Assembly (NCBI RefSeq): GCF_024461735.1
Contig: NZ_JANGAD010000005.1
Location: 208,205 to 272,204, forward strand
Direction: 5' to 3'
DNA length: 64,000 bases
Origin: Anaerotignum propionicum
GTDB lineage: Bacteria; Bacillota; Clostridia; Lachnospirales; Anaerotignaceae
The translations under genes were made by a program, and so were the position numbers. The notes below the pieces were generated by a model. That model did no database searches. It was given only the letters and a program-made list of their open reading frames with translations, and was not told where the DNA came from. Shown here piece by piece: positions 7,995 to 16,222 of this stretch (position 1 is the stretch's first letter; every line of letters starts with the position of its first letter).

Positions 7995-8900
7995 TCAGGG
8001 TTTAAAATGAGCTGCGATTTCTTCTGCATACTCCCAAAGCTGATGCCGAAGATTTGGCGGATGAAGTATCTCGACATTTGTGCCAAAAGAAAAAATATAG
8101 CCTATCACCCATGAATCTATAGGGAAACATGCCTCCACCAGCATACTACCGTCGGGCAATACGGTAATATTCTCACGGTCAAACTCGTCATACACTCGAA
8201 AGGCAAGCCGTGCCGAGATTTTTAACTTAATATTTGTTTCAGTGCAGGGTATATTGGCCATTTCAATGGGTGGTATTTCCCCTTCATAATTTTGGGTGAA
8301 ATGTTGGTCGATTGGTGTAATTTCTACAATTCTGCTCACTTTAAAAAGGCGAAAATCCTCTGATTTTAGGCAATAACTCTGCAAATACCAGTGTTTATCT
8401 TTATAGATAAGACGTAGGGGGTGAATGTTGCGGTTAGTCATTTTTCCGGATGAACCGCAATAGGCAATTTGTAAAACCTGTTTTGCAAGAATTGCGTTTT
8501 TTATAGTCTCAAAGCGAATGCTATCTACTTTTTTTAAACCCCATCGGGAAAAATCTACGGTAATCCAATCCTGTGACGGTTTTTGAAAGGCTCCGCCCAG
8601 TTTAGATAGCAGACTGTCTACCTGTTGGTCAGCAGCTTTCAAACTTTGTACCGCAAAAAGCAGTTGATTTTGCTCGTAATCGTTCAATAAGGTTTTATCA
8701 AAGCGGTAACCTTCCATTAATGAAATACCACCGTTTTTGCCGATGGTGGTGTAAATGGGAACACCTGCCATAGACAGGGTATCCACATCACGATATACCG
8801 TTCGCACCGACACTTCAAGCTCTTTTGCCAGTGCGGGGGCACTCATGCTGCCTTTTTCCAGCAGTAAATATACAAGCTGAAATAATCGGTCGTTCTTCAT
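7995..8900 (-). CDS. YafY-type HTH/WYL-domain transcriptional regulator
   Basis: A 301-residue regulator. Residues 1-60 form a DeoR/HTH_11-type helix-turn-helix (LAKELEVSVRTVYRDVDTLSMAGVPI). Residues about 130-215 are a WYL sensor domain (IAYCGSSGKMTNRNIHPLRLIYKDKHWYLQSYC), and a WCX-like extension follows to the end. The ATG at 8900 has GAGGTG about 5 nt upstream; a GTG at 8912 is also in frame. A 12-bp perfect inverted repeat lies 40 nt upstream of the start and may be its operator. WYL regulators bind ligands; which one is unknown here. Confidence 0.85.
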   Translation of the reverse strand: MKNDRLFQLVYLLLEKGSMSAPALAKELEVSVRTVYRDVDTLSMAGVPIYTTIGKNGGISLMEGYRFDKTLLNDYEQNQLLFAVQSLKAADQQVDSLLSKLGGAFQKPSQDWITVDFSRWGLKKVDSIRFETIKNAILAKQVLQIAYCGSSGKMTNRNIHPLRLIYKDKHWYLQSYCLKSEDFRLFKVSRIVEITPIDQHFTQNYEGEIPPIEMANIPCTETNIKLKISARLAFRVYDEFDRENITVLPDGSMLVEACFPIDSWVIGYIFSFGTNVEILHPPNLRHQLWEYAEEIAAHFKP

Positions 8901-8939
8901 GGCACACCTCACAAGTTAGAATAAATATTATTATACCAC

Positions 8940-8969
8940 AAAACCATGACAATATGATGTCATGGTTTT
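8940..8969. repeat. 12-bp perfect inverted repeat upstream of the WYL regulator
   Basis: AAAACCATGACA (8940-8951) and TGTCATGGTTTT (8958-8969) are exact complements around a 6-nt centre. A TATAAT-like element lies between it and the WYL start. The gene to its right has its own terminator at 9045-9075, so an operator is more likely than a second terminator. Confidence 0.5.
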
Positions 8970-9042
8970 AGTTAAATATCTCCCAGAAGTCAAGATATCC
9001 TTTTGCCAGAAAACCCTTGACTATTTGGGTATAAAACGAACA

Positions 9043-9078
9043 AAAGCCGCTTTCCCTCAAATAAAGTTAGCGGCTCTA
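9043..9078 (-). terminator. Terminator of the helical-bundle gene
   Basis: On the minus strand AGCCGCT (9075-9069) pairs with AGCGGCT (9051-9045) and TTTTGTTCGTTTT follows, 18 nt past the stop codon at 9093. Confidence 0.65.
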
Positions 9079-9092
9079 GAATGTTTGAAATT

Positions 9093-9524
9093 TTATTCTA
9101 AGAAAGGTTTCAATTGCTCAATATTATTTTGCTCCGTTTTAAGCAATTTATCAGCCAATTGGAGTATTTGCTTATCAGCATCATTATATTTTTGTATATT
9201 TTTTGTTGCATCAATAATGCCCATGGTGCTGCCTTGAATCAACATTTCAGAAATGTGACAAGGGGATTTATCCATCAAAGTTTTAATGCTAATTGACATA
9301 TAGGCAGATATCTTTGCCATGTTTCCAATACCTTTTTCTTCATGTCCTAATTCGTTTAGTTTTTGCAGAGCTGTTCTATTTATGCTTTTGTACTCATTGA
9401 GCTGAGATTGTAACTGTTTCTTAAAATCGTTGTCTTCAACAATTTCTATTAATTGATTAAGCGTTTTTATTCCCATTTGAGAATTTTGATAAATATAGTT
9501 AAGAAGTTCGGTATTTCCATCCAT
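9093..9524 (-). CDS. Hypothetical ferritin-like helical bundle protein
   Basis: A 143-residue, almost wholly helical protein with alternating amphipathic segments (TELLNYIYQNSQMGIKTLNQ; DKQILQLADKLLKTEQNNIE). It looks like the small ferritin-like/DUF2383-type four-helix bundles found in many Clostridia. It lacks the repeated ExxH pair expected for a di-iron site, so metal binding is not supported. It is monocistronic with its own terminator. Function unknown. Confidence 0.55.
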   Translation of the reverse strand: MDGNTELLNYIYQNSQMGIKTLNQLIEIVEDNDFKKQLQSQLNEYKSINRTALQKLNELGHEEKGIGNMAKISAYMSISIKTLMDKSPCHISEMLIQGSTMGIIDATKNIQKYNDADKQILQLADKLLKTEQNNIEQLKPFLE

Positions 9525-9884
9525 AAAACAATCACCTCAAGCATAGAGTATCCAAGTTTAATCAAATTATTTAATGCTAAAGAAAATGCGTGTTTCTTTT
9601 CAAAGATACCCTTAAAAACCCTATTAAAATTCATTGATTATATATAATAAAGAATCCGTTTTTATTTTTTATCAGCAAAGTTTGTATAAGGGAAAAGAAA
9701 TGATTGGGTAACCGCTTACTATCGATTCCCTTTCCAAATGTAGAGGTTTGCCACTGCAAAGCCAATGGAAGGGGGATGTATTATGTGACAGAAATATCCC
9801 ACATCCCTTGTATCTATATGAACTGGTTATATTGGGCATATTTGCAAACGCACAGAGAAATTACGAATGGTATTTCTTTTATTT
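9525..9884. other. Intergenic region, nothing recognised
   Basis: This AT-rich spacer of 360 nt holds short stop-interrupted frames only. One hairpin, with GGGATGT and ACATCCC arms at about 9773-9807 and a 21-nt loop, has no T-run. Confidence 0.35.
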
Positions 9885-10373
9885 TCAATAAAGAGTATCT
9901 AATGTAGTGTCATTGAATATATGAACAAGTGGCTGATTGCAGACCATAGCATTCGTAATTAGATCTTCTATGTTATCAAAAGCCTGCTCATTTTTTGATA
10001 TCCATAGGGAAACCGTCTTGGTAGAGCCGCTTTTTGAGATAAAGCATTTTTCATCCCGAAAGGAAAATTCAAGTTCCCGTCCTGCATTTATCAAATATAC
10101 TAATGCGCCAAAGGAATGATACTGAAACAACTCAATTGTTAGTTTATCATGCAGGCTATTAGGGGACATGTCCTCAAGAACAAATTTTCCCTTGCTACCA
10201 TCAGCGTTAATATAAAATCCATCAATTATTTCATGGATTCCTCCACCAAATGCCCAGTTATTCAACTCAATAAAACCAATAAATTCATTGAAAAATTCAT
10301 CTTCAGATAGACTCATGGGTACCTCTATGCAGCCTTGTATTTCAAACTCTTTACCCAAAATAATCACCACCAT
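9885..10373 (-). CDS. Hypothetical protein with YggL-like N-terminus
   Basis: A 162-residue acidic protein. Residues about 15-60 (SLSEDEFFNEFIGFIELNNW followed by AFGGGIHEIIDGF) resemble the DUF469/YggL family, known in E. coli as a 50S-associated protein. The C-terminal 100 residues are not recognised. The start is uncertain: the ATG at 10373 lacks a clear ribosome site, and GTG codons follow immediately. No operon partner is evident. Confidence 0.45.
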   Translation of the reverse strand: MVVIILGKEFEIQGCIEVPMSLSEDEFFNEFIGFIELNNWAFGGGIHEIIDGFYINADGSKGKFVLEDMSPNSLHDKLTIELFQYHSFGALVYLINAGRELEFSFRDEKCFISKSGSTKTVSLWISKNEQAFDNIEDLITNAMVCNQPLVHIFNDTTLDTLY

Positions 10374-10512
10374 TTACGTGTTTTTTATTATAAAATAGTC
10401 TTCCTAAAAAACCGTGCCAGTAATTTGTACCATTTTTTTATATGTCATAAGCATTAATATTCAATATATTGATATAGCTACCAGACTTCAAGGGATCCTT
10501 TTTCCATATAGA

Positions 10513-10962
10513 TTAGGATAATTTCATGTACAAAATAGGATATGGCATTCCTTGCTCATCTATTTCAGTTCTTTTATAAACTTCAAATCCCATATGTTCG
10601 TAAAACCCTTTTGCTTGTGGGTTTTGTTCATTAACTCCCAGTTCATTAATAGAATACTCTTTAATGCCAAACTCAACTAATTTTCTGCCCAAACCATGTC
10701 CACGTTCTTTGGGATCAATAAACAACATTTCGAGTTTTTGATCATCTATTCCCATAAATGCAATTGGAACACCACTGTGATTTTCTGCAATAATCAAATG
10801 AGGAATCCCTACTAAAGCTTGTGGAATATATTTTTCGATATTGTCAATTTCCAAATCCGACAAAAATAAATGAGTTTCTTTTACTGATGCTTTCCACAGC
10901 TTTACAAGGGGTTCTATTAGGATGGAATTTCGGTCTTTACTATTAATAATTCTCATTTTCAT
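10513..10962 (-). CDS. GNAT family N-acetyltransferase
   Basis: A 149-residue GNAT enzyme. The acetyl-CoA site is in LEMLFIDPKERGHGLGRKLVEFG, with the RGxGLG-type loop. The late motif NEQNPQAKGFYEHMGFEVYKR is typical of the YjaB/PhnO-like group. An ATG at 10956 is an equally good start. The acceptor substrate cannot be predicted. Confidence 0.8.
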   Translation of the reverse strand: MKMRIINSKDRNSILIEPLVKLWKASVKETHLFLSDLEIDNIEKYIPQALVGIPHLIIAENHSGVPIAFMGIDDQKLEMLFIDPKERGHGLGRKLVEFGIKEYSINELGVNEQNPQAKGFYEHMGFEVYKRTEIDEQGMPYPILYMKLS

Positions 10963-11396
10963 TCTCTTTCTTCCTATATAATTAGTCTTACGTTCATCTT
11001 GATCTTACTAAGTAATTTTAAATAACTAAATTATACCTTAATTTACCTATTGGTTACAAGGAAACATTTTACCCTCCTTAAAGATACGTTAATCTATACT
11101 CGGATTAAAATAAAACATGTGACGCTACACAAGAACAACCAATCTATTTTTGTACTTTTTTCATATCATAATACGAAATAACATTTCGTATTATGATATG
11201 AGGGCGAAAATATAACTAGGTAATGAAAACACAACGAGATTAGTTTTTATGCTAAAATGACTATGGAAAAAACGAAGGAAATGTCTTGCCCTTTTCATTG
11301 AAAAGATAATGACTTCATCAAACATTTTATTGATTGTTACTTGGGAAAATAATATCATCTTGTATGGGGTTATGCACTAAGGGAGGTTAGAATAAA
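10963..11396. other. Intergenic region upstream of IclR, with long palindrome
   Basis: The spacer of 434 nt holds the 18-bp palindrome at 11162-11200 as its one clear feature. Promoter-like AT-rich elements follow at 11220-11360, but none is convincing. Confidence 0.45.
11162..11200. promoter_or_regulatory. Perfect 18-bp palindrome, candidate IclR operator
   Basis: CATATCATAATACGAAAT (11162-11179) and ATTTCGTATTATGATATG (11183-11200) are exact complements around AAC. Each arm contains TTTCGTATTATGATA, which recurs exactly at 48548-48562 near the other IclR gene. IclR proteins bind palindromes of similar composition, so autoregulation of 11397 is inferred. Confidence 0.55.
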
Positions 11397-12197
11397 TTGA
11401 ATGCAGATGTAAAACGGGAGAATAGTGTTAAGTCCATATTAAAGGCATTTCAGATTATTGAGGCACTAGATCGATTTGGAGAGCTTTCCATTGCCCAGTT
11501 AAGCCAGGCGCTATCTATGGATAAAACCACTGTACATCGTTTGATTCGTACCATAAAAGAGGCCGGATATATTGTACAGAATCCATATACCAGAAAATAT
11601 TCAAACAGTATTAAGCTTTTCACCATTGGCAGTAGCATTATCGAAAGAACTGGCTTGAAAGAAATTGCTAGACCATACTTAGAAACCCTTGCAAGTGAAA
11701 CAAAGGAGACAATTAATTTAAGTATGCATAGCGGCAATACCATCGTTTATGTTGACAAGATTGAGAGCAATTCTGCCATAAAGGTGGGCATTAAAACAGG
11801 AACAGCCCTTCCTATGTATTGTACTGGAATGGGGAAGGCAATTCTTGCGTTTCTTCCCGAAGATATTCAAAATGAAATTTTGGATAACACAGGTTTTCAA
11901 AAGCGTACAGAAAAGACGATCGCTAGCAGGGAAGCCCTCATTGATCAGCTGAATGTTGTTAGGAAAAATGGGTATGCCAAAGATGGAGAAGAATATGTTG
12001 ATGGACTCATATCTTTTGCTGCACCGATTTTCGATTACAGGAATAACCCGGTTGCCGCCCTCAGCATTTCCATGCCCAAGCTTCGATACAACGAAGCGGA
12101 AAACAGGGAGTATTACGTAAATCTTGTAAAGAATACGGCAACGGTACTTTCAAAAGAGCTAGGGAATGCTAATCCATTACATGAACACATCCTCTGA
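11397..12197 (+). CDS. IclR family transcriptional regulator of the pan/OPT cluster
   Basis: A 266-residue IclR regulator. The N-terminal winged helix reads LSIAQLSQALSMDKTTVHRLIRTI. The C-terminal effector domain (about residues 80-250) contains KIESNSAIKVGIKTGTALPMYCTGMGKAILA and the motif YAKDGEEYVDGLISFAAPI. Translation starts at TTG 11397, with GGGAGG 9-10 nt upstream. It is followed in the same direction by panB and five further genes. IclR proteins usually control catabolic operons in response to a substrate, which bears on how the neighbouring panB/panE genes are read. Confidence 0.88.
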   Translation: MNADVKRENSVKSILKAFQIIEALDRFGELSIAQLSQALSMDKTTVHRLIRTIKEAGYIVQNPYTRKYSNSIKLFTIGSSIIERTGLKEIARPYLETLASETKETINLSMHSGNTIVYVDKIESNSAIKVGIKTGTALPMYCTGMGKAILAFLPEDIQNEILDNTGFQKRTEKTIASREALIDQLNVVRKNGYAKDGEEYVDGLISFAAPIFDYRNNPVAALSISMPKLRYNEAENREYYVNLVKNTATVLSKELGNANPLHEHIL

Positions 12198-12365
12198 TGC
12201 ATTTTTTCTTGGATGTATGAAGGAAATTATATAGCTGTTATTGTTGGGTCTTTTCCTAGCCAATAGCTTCCTTAACTATCCGCCCACACTCTTCACATTA
12301 GCGTTCCATAGAAAATAAAGGACACAATATATTAGCTACTAAACAATCAAAGGAGGGGTAAAAAG

Positions 12366-13196
12366 ATGGCAAAAGTTAAAATGACGGTAGGGGATTTCAA
12401 AAAATTTAAAAAGGAGGGGAAGAAATTTAGCTTTGTAACCGCTTATGACTATACAACAGCTACTATTGTTGATGAAAGCGATTGCAACATTATCCTAGTG
12501 GGAGATTCTTTAGGGATGATTATGTTGGGTTACAAAGGGACAGAATCTGTAACGATGGATGATATGGTTCATCACATTCGCCCAGTGGTAAAGGGTGCTC
12601 CGAATACATGGATTATTGGAGATATGCCCTTTGGGTCATACATTACCCCGGAAATTGCAGTTGCCAACGCTGTTCGCCTCATCAAGGAGACAAATTGTGA
12701 TTGCGTGAAACTAGAGGGTGGCGTAGAAATGCTTCCCCAGATTAAGGCAATTGTAGGAGTTGGCATCAATGTTATGGGACACATCGGGCTAACACCACAA
12801 ACAGCCTCTTCCCTAGGGGGATTTAAGGTGCAAGGCGGCACTCCTGATAGTGCTGCAAAGCTGATCAAGGATGCAATAGAATTAGAAAAAGCTGGATGCT
12901 TTTCTATAGTATTGGAATGTGTTCCTTCTGGGGTTGGCAAAGCAGTAGCGGAAGCTGTGGAAATCCCAATTCTGGGAATTGGAGCAGGGCCCCATGTTGA
13001 TTGCCAAGTTCTTGTAACCCAAGACCTTCTTGGAATGTACGGCGATTTTAAACCAAAATTTGTGAAGCAATTTGCCCAGGTTAGGCAGGTTATGATTGAA
13101 GGACTCAACGAATTCCATAGGGAGACATTGGATGGAACTTTCCCGTCTCCTGAGTTTTCTTTTAATAAACAAGTAGATATACCAAAATTGTATTAA
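12366..13196 (+). CDS. panB: 3-methyl-2-oxobutanoate hydroxymethyltransferase (PanB)
   Basis: 276 residues, the usual PanB length. The enzyme transfers a hydroxymethyl group from 5,10-methylene-THF to 2-oxoisovalerate to form ketopantoate, and it is reversible. Visible signatures are SFVTAYDYTTA, ILVGDSLGMIMLGYKGTESV, KLEGG, GHIGLTPQ, the catalytic glutamate in VLECVP, and GIGAGPHVDCQVLVTQDLLGM, so the active site looks intact. The ATG at 12366 has GGAGGGG upstream. Downstream lie ketopantoate reductase and a PanF-type symporter. panC and panD are missing from the cluster. Confidence 0.93.
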   Translation: MAKVKMTVGDFKKFKKEGKKFSFVTAYDYTTATIVDESDCNIILVGDSLGMIMLGYKGTESVTMDDMVHHIRPVVKGAPNTWIIGDMPFGSYITPEIAVANAVRLIKETNCDCVKLEGGVEMLPQIKAIVGVGINVMGHIGLTPQTASSLGGFKVQGGTPDSAAKLIKDAIELEKAGCFSIVLECVPSGVGKAVAEAVEIPILGIGAGPHVDCQVLVTQDLLGMYGDFKPKFVKQFAQVRQVMIEGLNEFHRETLDGTFPSPEFSFNKQVDIPKLY

Positions 13197-13251
13197 TGGA
13201 AACAAGGTGCATTAGAACTTATCATAATTAAGTAGAAAGGAAAGCGGTTAA

Positions 13252-14172
13252 ATGAAAATTGCGATTATTGGGGCAGGAGCAATGGGGTGCCTTTATGGGG
13301 CTAAATTATCTACAGTGCCTGACAACCAAGTTTTTCTCCTTGACATTTGGAAAGAGCATGTAGACGCCATTAACAATGGCGGTATCTATATGGAAGAGAA
13401 TGGTGAATTGCTGCGTTATAATCATTTGACAGCTGCCACAGATGCAACTGGGGTTGGCGTTGTTGACTTGGCAATTATATTCGTAAAATCCACATTGACG
13501 GAGCAGGCCGTAGAAGCTAATAAAGCTGTGTTTGGTAATGATACAATCGCAATTACCTTGCAAAATGGGATAGGTAACATTGAAAGTATAGGTTCTTTGA
13601 TTGGAACAGACAATGTGATGGCAGGAACCACCGCTCACGGTGCTACCATGTTGGGACCTGGAAAAATGCGTCATGCGGGTGTGGGAAAAACAATAATAGG
13701 CGAGCTCTCCGGAGTAAGGACCAAAAGAATAAATAAAATTGCAGAACTTTTTTCTACAGCAGGATTGGAGGTTGAAGTTTCGGAAAACGTATTGGGCCTT
13801 GTGTGGGATAAACTTCTCGTCAATGTGGGTATTAATGCATTAACGGGAATTACAAAACTGACAAATGGTGAGCTTCTTCAATACCCTGAAATCGAAGAAA
13901 TATTGGAAGAGGCTGTGAAGGAAGGGATTGCAGTTGCAAAAGCTAAGGGAATTGTGTTAGGCTTTACAGATCCTGTGGAACACACCAAGGAGGTTTGCAA
14001 AGCGACGGCAGCCAATAAATCATCGATGCTTCAGGATGTGCTGAAGCATAAGCCCACAGAAATTGAAATGATTAATGGTGCAGTTGTGAGAGAAGGCAAA
14101 AGGGCAGGCCTTGCTACTCCGGTAAACCAAGTGCTTTGTGCTCTAATTCATTATTTTGAGAAGGTGAAATAG
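13252..14172 (+). CDS. panE: 2-dehydropantoate 2-reductase
   Basis: 306 residues, typical for ketopantoate reductase (NADPH + ketopantoate to pantoate). The N-terminal Rossmann motif is KIAIIGAGAMGCLYGAKLS. The substrate-side residues appear as LQNGIGN, then the catalytic lysine region VWDKLLVNVGINALTGI, and SSMLQDVLKHKPTEIEMINGAVV with the conserved serine and glutamate. It lies 55 nt after panB, with its own AGAAAGGAAAG ribosome site. Family members also act on other 2-keto acids, so panE is likely but not certain. Confidence 0.88.
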   Translation: MKIAIIGAGAMGCLYGAKLSTVPDNQVFLLDIWKEHVDAINNGGIYMEENGELLRYNHLTAATDATGVGVVDLAIIFVKSTLTEQAVEANKAVFGNDTIAITLQNGIGNIESIGSLIGTDNVMAGTTAHGATMLGPGKMRHAGVGKTIIGELSGVRTKRINKIAELFSTAGLEVEVSENVLGLVWDKLLVNVGINALTGITKLTNGELLQYPEIEEILEEAVKEGIAVAKAKGIVLGFTDPVEHTKEVCKATAANKSSMLQDVLKHKPTEIEMINGAVVREGKRAGLATPVNQVLCALIHYFEKVK

Positions 14173-14250
14173 GTATACCGACTTTGCAACTCGCTGCAAG
14201 GAAGAATGTAGGGATGTTTATAACTTGATTAGATTAAAGGAGGGAAAGAT

Positions 14251-14547
14251 ATGGTGCCGAAACTGACGGAAAAGGAGAGAAATCTTCAGATTAAAAAGGA
14301 AGCTCTTATTTCCATTGGTCTTTATTTTGGTTTCTTTTTATGGTGGTATTTTACTGGCTATGGTTTGGCTGAAGCTTCCAAAGAGTATATTTATATAATG
14401 GGGTTACCCCTTTGGTTCTTCCTAAGCTGCGTTGTCGGCTATGTATTATTCTGTATTGCTGTAATTGTTGTTGTAAAGCTGTTTTTCAAAGATTTTAGTC
14501 TTGATGAAATAGCGGATGAGGACAGTGAAGAGGAGGATCAAGGATGA
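14251..14547 (+). CDS. YhdT/DUF997 family small membrane protein, partner of the symporter
   Basis: 98 residues with two transmembrane helices (about 20-40 and 55-80) and a charged C-terminal tail (DEIADEDSEEEDQG). It resembles YhdT/DUF997, the small protein encoded next to sodium/pantothenate symporters and related SSS transporters. It overlaps the following panF-like gene by 4 nt (ATGA), which implies coupled translation and possibly a two-subunit transporter. AAAGGAGGG precedes the start. Confidence 0.8.
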   Translation: MVPKLTEKERNLQIKKEALISIGLYFGFFLWWYFTGYGLAEASKEYIYIMGLPLWFFLSCVVGYVLFCIAVIVVVKLFFKDFSLDEIADEDSEEEDQG

Positions 14548-16049
14548 GTTCATATACAATAATTTTGATGACTGTTTTAGTGATCTATCTCCTTGCAAAC
14601 TTGGGCATTGGTCTTTATATTAGTAAAAAACAAGCTAAAATTGATGCTGAAGCTGGTAACGGGTTTATTAATAATTACTTTATTGGTGGAAGGTCTATGG
14701 GTGGTCTTGTTCTAGCGATGACGTTGATTGCTACTTTCACAAGTGCCAGCAGTTTTATCGGTGGACCCGGTGTTGCATATTCCAAAGGGCTTGTTTGGGT
14801 ATACTTATCAATCATTCAGGTTCCTACAGCTTTCATTATTTTAGGCATTTTAGGTAAGAAGTTTGCCATTATTTCAAGAAAAACCAATGCTGTAACGGTA
14901 ACTGACTACTTAAAAGCAAGATATAAATCACCTGCAGTGGTTATCATTTCTTCTGTAGCTCTAGTTTTATTCTTTATTGCACAAATGATGTCTCAGTTTA
15001 TTGGTGGGGCTGTTTTATTCCAAACAATTACAGGGCTTCCTTATGTATATGGTTTGCTTCTTTTTGGAGCTATTGTTATCCTTTATACTACCATTGGTGG
15101 ATTTAAAGCGGTGGTAACTACGGATACTATACAGGGCTTGGTTATGGTAATGGGTGGTTTCATTATTTTGTTTACCATTATAAAGGTAGGCGGAGGATTT
15201 GAAGCGATTGTTGAGAAACTTAATGTTGTGAATCCCACATGGAATGACCCTACCGTAGGTGGTACAACACCAAAGGCATATGTAATGTCTTTCTGGGTAC
15301 TTGTTGGTGTTGGCGTATTGGGGCTACCTCAAACTGCCGTAAGAGGTATGGGTTTCAAGGATACAAAATCCCTCCACAGTGCTATGATTTACGGCACCAT
15401 CGTAGTAGGATTTTTGATGCTGGTTATGCATATCTCAGGGGCATTTGCACCTGCGATTTTAGATCCATCAGAGATACAATCTTCTGACTATGTTGTGCCT
15501 ACGTTAGTATTAAAATATATGAATCCTGTAGTGGCAGGGTTGTTTATTGCGGCACCTCTATCTGCAGTTATGTCTACCGTATCTTCCCTATTAATTTTGG
15601 CTTCTGCGGCAATTGTAAAGGATATTTATCTAAACTACATTGCGCCGGAAAAAGGTAATATGGATAAGGAAGAAACAAAATTTGAAAAGAAAATTGGAAG
15701 GATGAGTATGATTACCACATTGGTGGTAGGTGTTATTGTATTTATATTTACAATTTATCCACCGGATTTAATTGTCTGGATTAATCTTTTTGCTATGGGT
15801 GGCCTTGAGTGTGCATTCTTATGTCCAATTTTATTGGGATTATATTGGAAGAAAGCCAACGCTACAGGCGCAATTTTATCCAGTGTGATTGGTGTTGTTT
15901 GTTTCTTGCTTATGTCAAATTTTAAAGTGAGTATTTTGGGTACCACTCCAATTGTACCATCCATTGTGATTTCAATTGTAGTATTTATTGTTGGTAGTTG
16001 CTTTGGTAAGAAACCAGATGAAGATGTAATGAAATTATTTTTTTCATAA
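14544..16049 (+). CDS. panF: Sodium:solute symporter, PanF-like
   Basis: 501 residues, about 13 transmembrane helices, of the SSS family. The family signatures are NNYFIGGRSMGGLVLAMTL, TFTSASSFIGGPGVAY near the N-terminus, and RGMGFKDTKSLHSAM in the middle. PanF couples Na+ import to pantothenate uptake. Its place beside panB, panE and the YhdT-like partner supports pantothenate or a related hydroxy acid as substrate, but transport of pantoate or a keto acid cannot be excluded. Confidence 0.82.
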   Translation: MSSYTIILMTVLVIYLLANLGIGLYISKKQAKIDAEAGNGFINNYFIGGRSMGGLVLAMTLIATFTSASSFIGGPGVAYSKGLVWVYLSIIQVPTAFIILGILGKKFAIISRKTNAVTVTDYLKARYKSPAVVIISSVALVLFFIAQMMSQFIGGAVLFQTITGLPYVYGLLLFGAIVILYTTIGGFKAVVTTDTIQGLVMVMGGFIILFTIIKVGGGFEAIVEKLNVVNPTWNDPTVGGTTPKAYVMSFWVLVGVGVLGLPQTAVRGMGFKDTKSLHSAMIYGTIVVGFLMLVMHISGAFAPAILDPSEIQSSDYVVPTLVLKYMNPVVAGLFIAAPLSAVMSTVSSLLILASAAIVKDIYLNYIAPEKGNMDKEETKFEKKIGRMSMITTLVVGVIVFIFTIYPPDLIVWINLFAMGGLECAFLCPILLGLYWKKANATGAILSSVIGVVCFLLMSNFKVSILGTTPIVPSIVISIVVFIVGSCFGKKPDEDVMKLFFS

Positions 16050-16222
16050 GGGAAAATGAAATTATTCTTACGTGCCAATGGGATTATGCTATTTAACGGA
16101 AGGGAGCCCCACCTTTTTCGTGGGACGTTAACGTTAACTTTTACATGGGATGATGCATGGGACTTTCACTGCATAAAGTGTTGTTAATACCTTCTGCTAT
16201 GAGGATTTGGGGGGAGGAGACA
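16050..16222. other. Spacer with hairpin between symporter and amidohydrolase
   Basis: It holds a small hairpin (CCCAC/GTGGG at about 16109-16125) followed by GTTAACGTTAAC. No gene and no T-run; transcription probably continues. Confidence 0.3.

Noticed and set aside
9704..9907. 67-codon plus-strand frame in the spacer before 9885
   Set aside because: No ribosome site, overlaps the end of the opposing gene, and resembles nothing known.
12572..13108. 178-codon minus-strand frame inside panB
   Set aside because: panB is complete and canonical; the frame has proline/serine-rich shadow composition.
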